The translations under genes were made by a program, and so were the position numbers. The notes under the pieces were generated by a model. The model made no database searches. It saw only the letters and a list, made by a program, of their open reading frames with translations, and had not been told where the DNA came from. From contig JAKACR010000143.1 of the NCBI GenBank assembly GCA_021821225.1, positions 1-7,092 of the forward strand: a stretch of 7,092 nucleotides of DNA, read 5' to 3'. Shown in pieces: positions 1-5,445 of this stretch; position 1 is the stretch's first letter; every line of letters begins with the position of its first letter. Origin of the DNA: Bacillota bacterium (lineage in GTDB: Bacteria; Bacillota; Bacilli; Alicyclobacillales; SLC66).

Positions 1-53
1 GAAGCGCGGCGACGCGTGGAGCGGACGGATACGAATCGGTCGAGGCCTTATCC
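1..53 (+). rRNA. 23S ribosomal RNA, 3' end only
   Basis: The first ~53 bases match the 3' terminus of Firmicutes 23S rRNA as I remember it: a GAGCGGACGGATACGAATCG-like block, then GGTCGAGGCCTTATCC, comparable to the Bacillus ending GATCGAGGACTTAACC. That last segment pairs with the 5' end of mature 23S rRNA in the intact molecule. The rest of the gene lies outside the window to the left. The exact mature end is uncertain by a few bases. A run of tRNA genes downstream on the same strand agrees with an rRNA operon. Confidence 0.87.
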
Positions 54-192
54 TGCGCACTCTTCTCTCTCGCCTTCAGTTGTGAGGGTGCCCCGCATTC
101 TCAGATCGCCTGGTGAGCATAGCCAGTTGGTGGGCATAACCAGATGGTGAGCATAGCTAGTTGGTGAGTAAAACCAGGGGTGGCAATTTCGT
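54..192 (+). other. Spacer between 23S rRNA and tRNA-Tyr, no 5S gene
   Basis: This 139-base stretch lies where a 5S rRNA gene of about 117 bases usually follows 23S in Bacilli. I see none of the conserved 5S landmarks, such as the CCGAAC and GAAGTTAAGC blocks, so 5S is absent here. The first ~55 bases (54-108) hold nothing I recognise. The remainder is almost entirely the 17-bp tandem repeat array. No open reading frame with a ribosome binding site was found. Confidence 0.75.
112..179 (+). repeat. Four imperfect 17-bp tandem repeats
   Basis: Four head-to-tail 17-base units can be read: GGTGAGCATAGCCAGTT (112-128), GGTGGGCATAACCAGAT (129-145), GGTGAGCATAGCTAGTT (146-162) and GGTGAGTAAAACCAGGG (163-179). 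Units 1, 2 and 4 can each form a small hairpin, with a TGGT or CTGG arm pairing to ACCA or CCAG across a 7-9 base loop. The outer CCTGGT (109-114) and ACCAGG (173-178) are also complementary, so the whole array could fold on itself. The units resemble both a tRNA D-arm (compare CATAGCTCAGTTGG in the tRNA-Thr here) and the 5' strand of 5S rRNA. Function is unknown. Confidence 0.85.
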
Positions 193-276
193 GGAGGGGT
201 ACCAAAGCGGCCAACTGGGGCGGACTGTAAATCCGTTGCGAAAGCTTCGTAGGTTCGAATCCTACCCCCTCCACCA
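193..276 (+). tRNA. tRNA-Tyr (anticodon GTA)
   Basis: The acceptor stem GGAGGGG (193-199) pairs with CCCCTCC (266-272). The anticodon stem 220-224/232-236 encloses a loop with GTA at 227-229. A long variable arm (about 237-248), typical of class II bacterial tRNA-Tyr, precedes the T arm GTAGG/CCTAC around TTCGAAT. The discriminator is A273 and CCA is encoded at 274-276. It is the first tRNA of the cluster. Confidence 0.97.
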
Positions 277-285
277 TGATTGTAA

Positions 286-357
286 TGGGGAGTAGCCAAG
301 TGGTAAGGCAACGGACTTTGACTCCGTCACACGTAGGTTCGATCCCTACCTCCCCAG
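286..357 (+). tRNA. tRNA-Gln (anticodon TTG)
   Basis: The acceptor stem TGGGGAG (286-292) pairs with CTCCCCA (350-356), and the discriminator is G357. The anticodon TTG lies at 318-320 in a seven-base loop closed by ACGGA/TCCGT. The T arm is GTAGG/CCTAC. The 3' CCA is not encoded (the next bases are CCT), so it would have to be added by nucleotidyltransferase. Only 9 bases separate it from tRNA-Tyr. Confidence 0.97.
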
Positions 358-363
358 CCTTGT

Positions 364-439
364 GCTCCCATAGCTCAGTTGGCAGAGCGCATCCATGGTA
401 AGGATGAGGTCACCAGTTCGACCCTGGTTGGGAGCTCCA
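364..439 (+). tRNA. tRNA-Thr (anticodon GGT)
   Basis: The acceptor stem GCTCCCA (364-370) pairs with TGGGAGC (429-435). The anticodon GGT lies at 397-399, closed by CATCC/GGATG, and the T arm is ACCAG/CTGGT. The discriminator is T436 and CCA is encoded at 437-439. It starts 6 bases after tRNA-Gln. Confidence 0.97.
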
Positions 440-444
440 GTCGT

Positions 445-520
445 CGCGGGGTGGAGCAGTTGGCAGCTCGTCGGGCTCATAACCCGAAGGTCGCAGGTTC
501 GAGTCCTGCCCCCGCAACCA
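445..520 (+). tRNA. Initiator tRNA-fMet (anticodon CAT)
   Basis: The anticodon CAT lies at 478-480. Two features identify it as the initiator rather than the elongator. The first acceptor pair is a mismatch (C445 opposite A516, with the rest of CGCGGGG/CCCCGC paired). The anticodon stem TCGGG/CCCGA also ends in three consecutive G-C pairs next to the loop, which the ribosomal P site recognises. CCA is encoded at 518-520. The sequence closely resembles E. coli initiator tRNA. Confidence 0.97.
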
Positions 521-527
521 AAATAAC

Positions 528-600
<73 letters not shown>

Positions 601-608
601 TCTGTTGT

Positions 609-682
<74 letters not shown>

Positions 683-704
683 GACAATACACAGAATGAT
701 GACG

Positions 705-740
705 GACGGACCTTCCGCTTTTTAGAAGGCCCGTCTTTTT
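705..740 (+). terminator. Rho-independent terminator of the rRNA/tRNA operon
   Basis: GACGGACCTTC (705-715) pairs with GAAGGCCCGTC (725-735), giving ten base pairs interrupted by one A-C mismatch around a 9-base loop. TTTTT (736-740) follows directly. It lies just after tRNA-Cys and just before the promoter-like TATAAT of the next gene, so it should separate the stable-RNA operon from the murR operon. Confidence 0.9.
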
Positions 741-766
741 AACTGGTGCAACAGTTTTTATTCCGA

Positions 767-772
767 TATAAT
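767..772 (+). promoter_or_regulatory. Probable -10 box of the murR operon (TATAAT)
   Basis: A perfect TATAAT lies 41 bases before the preferred GTG start of murR and 27 bases after the terminator. No good -35 hexamer is seen at 16-18 bases upstream (TGGTGC or GGTGCA at best), so the promoter may depend on an activator or be weak. The box overlaps the ATG at 771, which argues against that ATG as a translation start. Confidence 0.55.
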
Positions 773-797
773 GGGTGAGAGTGAAAATAAGTTTTAT

Positions 798-806
798 AAG
801 GTGGTG
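798..806 (+). promoter_or_regulatory. Ribosome binding site that fixes the murR start
   Basis: AAGGTGGTG matches the AAGGAGGTG Shine-Dalgarno consensus at eight of nine positions. The core AAGGTGG ends 8 bases before GTG 813. This supports 813 over ATG 771, which has no such site and lies inside the -10 box. Confidence 0.6.
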
Positions 807-812
807 TTCCGC

Positions 813-1688
813 GTGGACGGAGGATTGATCCGGTTGCGGCAGGCCCAGCAGTTGGCCCCGTCGGAGAAAAAGATTGCGGATGTCATTTTGTTTGATCCGT
901 CCTCGTTTTTGAAGATGACTCTGGCGGAGTTGGCACAGGCAAGCGGGTCGAGTCAGGCAGCCGTTGTCCGTCTGTGGAGAACACTTGATTTCGCAGGATT
1001 TCATGATCTCAAGCTGCGCGTCGCGGGAGACGTGCTGAAAGAATCGGCAATCAATCCACAGCCGTACGAGGAAATCGATCAGACATCGGATCTTGACACA
1101 GTGATGACCGCGGTTTTGGAGAGGTCGCTGCGCGGGATGCAGGATACGCGGAGCCTCAACGACGCCGCGGTGGTGGAGACCGCGGTGGAGGCTGTCGCCG
1201 CCGCAGGGAGAATATGCATCTTTGGTGTCGGCGCATCGGGCATCGTGGCGCACGATGTCGGCACAAAGCTGATCCGGATCGGACTCACCGCCCATTCCTA
1301 TACGGATTTTCACGAGAGTATCATGTTTGCCACGCAATTGCGCAGTTCCGATGTCCTGCTTGCCATTTCTTATTCCGGTCAGACGACGGACACGATTGAA
1401 GTGGCGCAGATGGCCCGCAAGTGCGGGGCGACGGTGATTACATTGACGCAGTACGGCAAGAATCCGCTGCGCGATCTGGCCGATATCGCGCTTTTTGTCT
1501 CGGCGGATGAATCTGTCATACGGCCCGCCGCCATGACGTCGCGGCTAACGTCGCTGTTCGTGATGGATGTCGTCTTCACGGCTGTCGCCAGCCGCAAGTT
1601 TTCAGAGAGTCTCGAACTTCTCAACGCCACGCGGGAAGCGGCGGCAATGCACCGGCAGTCAACCGGAACTGATGATCATAAGGAGTGA
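813..1688 (+). CDS. murR: MurR/RpiR-family transcriptional regulator
   Basis: This DNA-binding regulator has an N-terminal RpiR-type helix-turn-helix (roughly residues 1-75, recognition region about 36-60) and a C-terminal SIS sugar-phosphate-binding domain (about 120-260). SIS landmarks are GVGASG at 138-143 and SYSGQTTD at 186-193. From memory it resembles B. subtilis YbbH (MurR) along its length, including the start GGL, the PPSE/APSE motif, and the VAGD motif after the HTH. MurR proteins respond to MurNAc-6-phosphate or related amino sugars and control cell-wall sugar uptake and use. GTG 813 gives 291 residues; it is preferred because of its ribosome binding site and because YbbH begins at the matching place. 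An ATG at 771 would add 14 residues but overlaps the -10 box. The serine hydrolase gene follows 2 bases after the stop, so the pair is probably translationally coupled. The exact ligand is inferred from the neighbours. Confidence 0.9.
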   Translation: MDGGLIRLRQAQQLAPSEKKIADVILFDPSSFLKMTLAELAQASGSSQAAVVRLWRTLDFAGFHDLKLRVAGDVLKESAINPQPYEEIDQTSDLDTVMTAVLERSLRGMQDTRSLNDAAVVETAVEAVAAAGRICIFGVGASGIVAHDVGTKLIRIGLTAHSYTDFHESIMFATQLRSSDVLLAISYSGQTTDTIEVAQMARKCGATVITLTQYGKNPLRDLADIALFVSADESVIRPAAMTSRLTSLFVMDVVFTAVASRKFSESLELLNATREAAAMHRQSTGTDDHKE

Positions 1689-1690
1689 GC

Positions 1691-2506
1691 ATGGTGGATC
1701 TGACTGTGATCGGGAAGGAAATCATGGGCTTTTGTGAAGAAGGCGGCGGAACCTGGGGTGTGGTGGTGGAACACGCCGAGAGCGGCGAGCGCTTCGTGTG
1801 GCAGCCCGACAGGCTGTTCCAGGCGGCCAGTGTGATCAAATTGCCTGTATTGAGCGCCGTTTTTCACGAACAGGCGAAAGGGACGCTTCATCTCCATGAA
1901 ATGGTCGAGTTGCGACTGGAAGATCAGGTGAACGGTTCCGGCGTCCTGAAGTTGTTCACGCCGGGCATCGCGTTGCCCATCCTTGATCTGGCGACGCTGA
2001 TGATCACCGTGAGTGACAACACGGCCACCAACCTGCTGATTGACCGCATGGGCATCGAGACCATCAACGCCCACATGCGCGACGACGGACTCAGGTCCAG
2101 CGTGCTGCGCAATCCTTTGCAGCGCGCAGCGGGCGGCTTCAATGGGCGCAACGAGATCACGGCGGAAGACATCGCCCTGTGGTTGCGCAAGGTGGTGGAC
2201 GGCACGCTCGTGTCCCATATTGCGTCGCGCCGGATGATCGACATCCTGAAGGCGCAACAGTATCAGAACAAGATCCCCGGCATTCTTCCCGATCCGGAGA
2301 ACGGTCCTGCCGGCATGCTTCCCCTGTGGCAGTTTGCGAACAAGACGGGCATGGTGAAAGACATCGAGCATGATGCAGGGATCTTGTATCTGCGGGGAGC
2401 GACTTTCATTGTCGTGACACTCGCGCATCAATCGCCCGGAGCGATTCCGGCCATGCAAAAAATCGGCCGGTCCATCTATGATGGTTGGTATGGCCTGCAT
2501 CAATAG
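1691..2506 (+). CDS. Class A beta-lactamase-like serine hydrolase, no signal peptide
   Basis: The 271-residue product carries the catalytic motifs of the penicillin-recognising fold (Beta-lactamase2 group). Ser47-Val-Ile-Lys50 (SxxK) sits in an AASVIKLPV context, Ser108-Asp109-Asn110 is the SDN motif, and Lys218-Thr219-Gly220 is followed by the usual HDAG segment. The ExxLN omega-loop motif that supplies the deacylating Glu of true class A beta-lactamases is not seen in the region before NEITAEDIA (154-162). Penicillin resistance is therefore unlikely, and a peptidase, amidase or esterase role is more plausible. No signal peptide or membrane segment is present, so it should act in the cytoplasm. 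ATG 1691 is chosen because AAGGAG (1680-1685) precedes it by 5 bases; GTG 1685 overlaps that site. It lies 2 bases after murR and 36 bases before the next hydrolase gene. The link to imported muropeptides is inferred from context. Confidence 0.87.
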   Translation: MVDLTVIGKEIMGFCEEGGGTWGVVVEHAESGERFVWQPDRLFQAASVIKLPVLSAVFHEQAKGTLHLHEMVELRLEDQVNGSGVLKLFTPGIALPILDLATLMITVSDNTATNLLIDRMGIETINAHMRDDGLRSSVLRNPLQRAAGGFNGRNEITAEDIALWLRKVVDGTLVSHIASRRMIDILKAQQYQNKIPGILPDPENGPAGMLPLWQFANKTGMVKDIEHDAGILYLRGATFIVVTLAHQSPGAIPAMQKIGRSIYDGWYGLHQ

Positions 2507-2542
2507 ATCAACAGGGCATCTACCTGATCGAGCGGGGGATGA

Positions 2543-3691
2543 ATGATGGCGTGGGAATTGAACCGTGATGCGGCGCAGGACGCGGGCTTAGATCCGGTCC
2601 GCCTGCAGCGGGCGGCTGACATGATCGAGTCGGCTGTTGCGCAAAAGATGGTGCCGGGGGCCGTCGCGCTGGTCGGGCGGGGCGAACGGACCGTGCTGGA
2701 ACTCGCGGCGGGCCTGGCTGTCGACCGACCGGACTGGCAGCTCCCCATGCGGCTGGATACGGTATTCGATCTTGCATCATTGACCAAGGTATGCGCCACT
2801 TTGCCGGCGGTGCTCGCGTTGCTTGACCGAGGACAGATCCTTCTGACCGATCCGGTGGCGGCGTTTATCCCGCAGTACGGTGACGGTCTGAAGCGAAAGG
2901 TGACTGTTCGCCACTTGCTCACTCACTCGTCCGGTCTGCCTGCCGGTGAGTTGCTTTATCAGCAGCCGACGCGGGAAGCGGCCAGACTGCGCCTGTTGGA
3001 GGTGCCGCTGGAACGGGCGCCGGGCGATCGGGTGGTGTACAGCGATATCGGTTTCATGCTGCTCGGCGAGATCATCGAACGCGCAACCGGGATGTTCTTG
3101 CAAGAATATGTCGGCGAAACGGTGTTCAAGCCGCTCGGTATGCGCACGGCCCGATACTCGCCGCTTCAGCCGCAGGGAGACGCGTTCCCGGTGGAGCAGC
3201 GCGGCGTTTCGCCGGGAGAACGGGTTGACGCGCCGGATTACGCGGCCACCGAATGGATGAAGGATTCGGGCAGGCTGACCTATGGCACGGTACATGACGA
3301 AAACGCCTACGCGCTGGGCGGAGTCGCGGGGCACGCAGGCATGTTCGCGGCGGCGCGCGATGTCGCGCTGTACGCGCGAATGTGGGCCGCGGGAGGCGCC
3401 TTGTTTGCCCCGGCGACCGTCCGCGCGGCCATCCGGCTGCAGACAGAGCGGCTCGACGGCTTTCGTGGGCTCGGGTGGTGCCTGCGCGGCGACTCCTATG
3501 ATCACATGGGAGACCTTTGGCCGGATGGCGGGTTCGGGCACACGGGCTTCACCGGCACGTCCATCGCGATTGATCCGGAGAGCGGATTGTGGTTTGTCCT
3601 GCTGACCAATCGCGTGCACTATGGGAGGCAGAACGATCCCGGGCGCCTGCGCCGCCTGACGCACAACGCCGTTGCCGCCGCTTTGCGTTAG
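2543..3691 (+). CDS. Class C beta-lactamase-family hydrolase, AmiE(YbbE)/PBP4B-like
   Basis: This 382-residue protein of the Beta-lactamase (PF00144-type) family has all three catalytic elements: Ser79-Leu-Thr-Lys82, Tyr166-Ser-Asp168, and His333-Thr-Gly335. HDENA at 251-255 and GHAG at 263-266 are, in my recollection, typical of B. subtilis YbbE (AmiE, an N-acetylmuramyl-L-alanine amidase) and E. coli PBP4B (YfeW). In B. subtilis ybbE belongs to the same cluster as murR, so conserved linkage supports a role in splitting the MurNAc-peptide bond of cell-wall fragments. Those relatives are exported, but no signal peptide is visible here: the N terminus is MMAWELNRD, followed by charged helices. 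The protein may therefore work on imported fragments. GGGGG at 2534-2538 serves ATG 2543 or ATG 2546 (4 or 7 bases away); the difference is one residue. Assignment as an amidase is inference; an esterase or D-amino-acid peptidase is possible. Confidence 0.9.
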   Translation: MMAWELNRDAAQDAGLDPVRLQRAADMIESAVAQKMVPGAVALVGRGERTVLELAAGLAVDRPDWQLPMRLDTVFDLASLTKVCATLPAVLALLDRGQILLTDPVAAFIPQYGDGLKRKVTVRHLLTHSSGLPAGELLYQQPTREAARLRLLEVPLERAPGDRVVYSDIGFMLLGEIIERATGMFLQEYVGETVFKPLGMRTARYSPLQPQGDAFPVEQRGVSPGERVDAPDYAATEWMKDSGRLTYGTVHDENAYALGGVAGHAGMFAAARDVALYARMWAAGGALFAPATVRAAIRLQTERLDGFRGLGWCLRGDSYDHMGDLWPDGGFGHTGFTGTSIAIDPESGLWFVLLTNRVHYGRQNDPGRLRRLTHNAVAAALR

Positions 3692-3698
3692 CGGCGGC
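3674..3698. terminator. GC-rich hairpin across the end of the hydrolase gene
   Basis: GCCGCCGCT (3674-3682) pairs perfectly with AGCGGCGGC (3690-3698) around a 7-base loop, and it contains the TAG stop of the hydrolase gene (3689-3691). It lies between two convergent genes. No T run follows on either strand, so it is not a canonical rho-independent terminator. It could block 3' exonucleases or help stop transcription from the + side. Confidence 0.45.
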
Positions 3699-3699
3699 G

Positions 3700-3748
3700 A
3701 AAATTACGATAAAATCACTCCATCGCGCAACGCCGCCGCGATGGAGTG
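3700..3748 (-). terminator. Terminator embedded in the 3' end of the aminotransferase gene
   Basis: CACTCCATCGCG (3716-3727) and CGCGATGGAGTG (3737-3748) form a perfect 12-bp stem with a 9-base loop. Read on the - strand, the hairpin is followed at once by ATTTTATCGTAATTTT. The stem encodes the last Ala-Leu-Arg-Asp-Gly-Val residues. The T-rich tail encodes Ile-Leu-Ser and contains the TAA stop (3706-3704). The hairpin-plus-U-tract pattern points to intrinsic termination for this gene, sitting inside its coding sequence. Confidence 0.75.
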
Positions 3749-4879
3749 CCCGGCTTTCTCCAGGATGTCAGGCGGCTGCACCAGGGCGAAGCGGACAAAG
3801 CCTTCGCCCAGCGCGCCGAAACCCGATCCAGGGACGCACCCCACCCCCGTCTCGTCGAGCAGGCGCAGGGCAAACTCCCGCGAGGTTGAGTTTCCGGGGA
3901 GTCTGGCCCACACGAACATGGTTGCCCGCGGTGGCGCGACGGACCAACCGGCGTTGTGCAGCGGCGCGAGAAAAGCGTCGCGGCGGCGCTTGTATTCGGC
4001 ACGCAGGGATGAGATGAAGGCGTCGCCTTCCTCCAGCGCGACGGCCGCCGCCGCCTGGACCGGGAGAAACACGCCGTAATCAATGTTCGATTTGAGTGTT
4101 CTCAGCGCCTGCAGGGCGTTGCTGTTGCCGACTGCAAATGCGACACGCACTCCGGCGAAGTTGAACATCTTGGAGAGGGAGTGCAATTCGATCCCGACAT
4201 CCTTGCCCCCTGGAATTTGCAACAACGACGGCGCGGTCGGCCCATCCATCACCAATTCTGCATAAGCCGCGTCGTGCACCAGCAGGAAGCCGTGCGTCCG
4301 CGCGAGTTGCACAGCCTGTTCCAGCACGCCGCGGGGGGCGGTGGCTCCCGTCGGGTTATTCGGGTAGTTCAGGATCATGATCTTTGTCCGCCGGTAAACA
4401 TCTGGCGGAATGGCGGAAAAGTCCGGCAGGTAGTGGTTTTCCGCCAGCAGGGGAAGCGCGTGCAGTGCTGCGTCCGCCAAGTGTGCAGCCACAGAATAGA
4501 TGGGATATCCAGGATCGGGCGCGATGACCGTATCGCCGGGATCGGTCATGGCCAGGGGCAAATGGCTCAGTCTGTCCTGCGCGCCGATCAGGACGAGCAG
4601 CTCGACATCCGGATCGACATTTACGCTAAACCGGCGCGCCATGTATGCGGAAGCCGCCTGACGCAGGCGGCGGGTCCCGTCCGTGCCAGGGTAACGGAAG
4701 GCTTCCGGGCTGTGGACCGCCTCCGAAAGCGCGCGCAAAACAGTTGGCGGCGGCGGCTGGTCCGGCGTGCCAATGCCGAGATCGACCACGCGGCGTCCGG
4801 CGGTGCGCAGTCGGTCCTTGTGCCGGGCGAGTTCAAAAAAGACGGCTGAATTGATCGCTTTCATGCGCAGAGCTGTCAA
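3704..4879 (-). CDS. PLP-dependent class I/II aminotransferase, DapL/MtnE-like
   Basis: This fold-type I aminotransferase has 391 residues from TTG 4879. NYPNNPTG (171-178) contains the cofactor-ring Asn, and HDAAY (202-206) has the Asp that pairs with the pyridine nitrogen. Lys237 in HSLSKMFNFAG is the Schiff-base lysine, and Arg363 in GFVRFAL is the expected substrate-carboxylate Arg. The block after the lysine (FAVGN, then LKSNIDYGVF) recalls LL-diaminopimelate aminotransferases and B. subtilis MtnE/PatA-type enzymes, so an amino donor such as glutamate and an acidic or methionine-like keto acid are plausible. I cannot fix the substrate. TTG 4879 is chosen because AGAGGAGG (on + at 4889-4896) lies 9 bases upstream. 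ATG at 4906 or 4927 would extend the protein by 9 or 16 residues without a comparable site and would translate through it. The gene is convergent with the AmiE-like hydrolase and divergent from folB. Confidence 0.9.
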   Translation of the reverse strand: MTALRMKAINSAVFFELARHKDRLRTAGRRVVDLGIGTPDQPPPPTVLRALSEAVHSPEAFRYPGTDGTRRLRQAASAYMARRFSVNVDPDVELLVLIGAQDRLSHLPLAMTDPGDTVIAPDPGYPIYSVAAHLADAALHALPLLAENHYLPDFSAIPPDVYRRTKIMILNYPNNPTGATAPRGVLEQAVQLARTHGFLLVHDAAYAELVMDGPTAPSLLQIPGGKDVGIELHSLSKMFNFAGVRVAFAVGNSNALQALRTLKSNIDYGVFLPVQAAAAVALEEGDAFISSLRAEYKRRRDAFLAPLHNAGWSVAPPRATMFVWARLPGNSTSREFALRLLDETGVGCVPGSGFGALGEGFVRFALVQPPDILEKAGHSIAAALRDGVILS

Positions 4880-4888
4880 GGGATAGAC

Positions 4889-4896
4889 CCTCCTCT
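4889..4896 (-). promoter_or_regulatory. Ribosome binding site that fixes the aminotransferase start
   Basis: The - strand reads AGAGGAGG, ending 9 bases before TTG 4879. It is the best Shine-Dalgarno match in this region. It lies inside the longer open frame as codons for Gln-Arg-Arg, which supports a short protein starting at TTG. Confidence 0.6.
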
Positions 4897-4915
4897 GTGG
4901 GGACATGTGGTAAAC

Positions 4916-4953
4916 CAAGCCCTGCATGGCGCCGGGAGTCCCGCCGGGGCTTG
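4916..4953. other. Nested inverted repeat in the aminotransferase-folB divergent region
   Basis: CAAGCCC (4916-4922) is complementary to GGGCTTG (4947-4953), with a smaller CGGG/CCCG hairpin (4933-4936/4940-4943) inside. The element lies in the ~109-base gap between the divergent genes and could fold in the leader of either transcript. No clear -35/-10 pair was found for either gene. It could be an operator or leader structure, or chance in GC-rich DNA. Confidence 0.3.
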
Positions 4954-4988
4954 TGCAGATCGGTCAGCGCGTGGGAGGGTATCGGTCA

Positions 4989-5372
4989 ATGGACACCATT
5001 TTCATGGATGGATTGACTTTTTACGGGTATCATGGCGTATTTCCCGAGGAGACGCAACTGGGACAGCGGTTTGTCGTTTCTCTCAGGATGATGTGCGACA
5101 CGACGAGGGCAAGCAGGTCGGACGACTTGCAAGATACGGTCGACTACGGGAAAGTGTATAATATCGTTGAGCAGATTGTACAGGGGGAACCGTATCGTCT
5201 GGTGGAGACGGTTGCCGAGCGGATAGCGGGGCGCGTGCTCGACGCGCATCCGTCCGTTTCGAAGGTGTCCGTGCGGCTGGAAAAGCCGCAGGCTCCTGTT
5301 CGCGGAGTGTTTGCATCCGTGGGGGTGGAGATCGAACGGAACCGCGGGAAGGATTCCGAAACCGGTTCATAG
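4989..5372 (+). CDS. folB: Dihydroneopterin aldolase
   Basis: FolB converts 7,8-dihydroneopterin to 6-hydroxymethyl-7,8-dihydropterin and glycolaldehyde in folate synthesis. The 127-residue length is normal for this cytosolic oligomeric enzyme. The N terminus has the family hallmark FYGYHGVFPEE (11-21) followed by LGQRF. By comparison with the S. aureus enzyme, Glu21, Tyr53 (in VDYGKV), Glu73 (VETVAERIA) and Lys99 (LEKP) match the pterin-binding and catalytic residues. ATG 4989 is chosen because the protein then begins MDTIFMDGL as family members do, and GGAGG (4974-4978) lies 10 bases upstream; ATG 4926 would add 21 unrelated residues. Unlike the usual folP-folB-folK order of Bacilli, no other folate gene adjoins it here. 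The right neighbours are a microprotein and a thioesterase. Confidence 0.95.
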   Translation: MDTIFMDGLTFYGYHGVFPEETQLGQRFVVSLRMMCDTTRASRSDDLQDTVDYGKVYNIVEQIVQGEPYRLVETVAERIAGRVLDAHPSVSKVSVRLEKPQAPVRGVFASVGVEIERNRGKDSETGS

Positions 5373-5445
5373 GCGGATGGCATGTCGGACGGACGTGCGC
5401 CGGATCGGTTAAATGTCACATGTCCCCTTGAAGGAGAGATGGTTG

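Noticed and set aside
771..812. N-terminal extension of murR from ATG 771
   Set aside because: The ATG overlaps a perfect TATAAT, and no ribosome binding site precedes it. GTG 813 has a good site and matches the family start.
1676..2503. Long - strand open frame opposite the class A-like hydrolase
   Set aside because: It lies antisense to a gene with intact SxxK, SDN and KTG motifs, and its product has no recognisable domain. It is a GC-rich shadow frame.
2777..3664. Long - strand open frame opposite the AmiE-like hydrolase
   Set aside because: It is antisense to a clearly coding frame; the translation is Arg/His-rich and without motifs.
4181..4849. Plus-strand 222-residue open frame opposite the aminotransferase
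   Set aside because: It is antisense to all the PLP-binding motifs of the aminotransferase and has no ribosome binding site or recognisable domain.
5339..5368. Inverted repeat GAACCG/CGGTTC at the end of folB as a terminator
   Set aside because: The stem is only 6 bp with an 18-base loop, and no T run follows.
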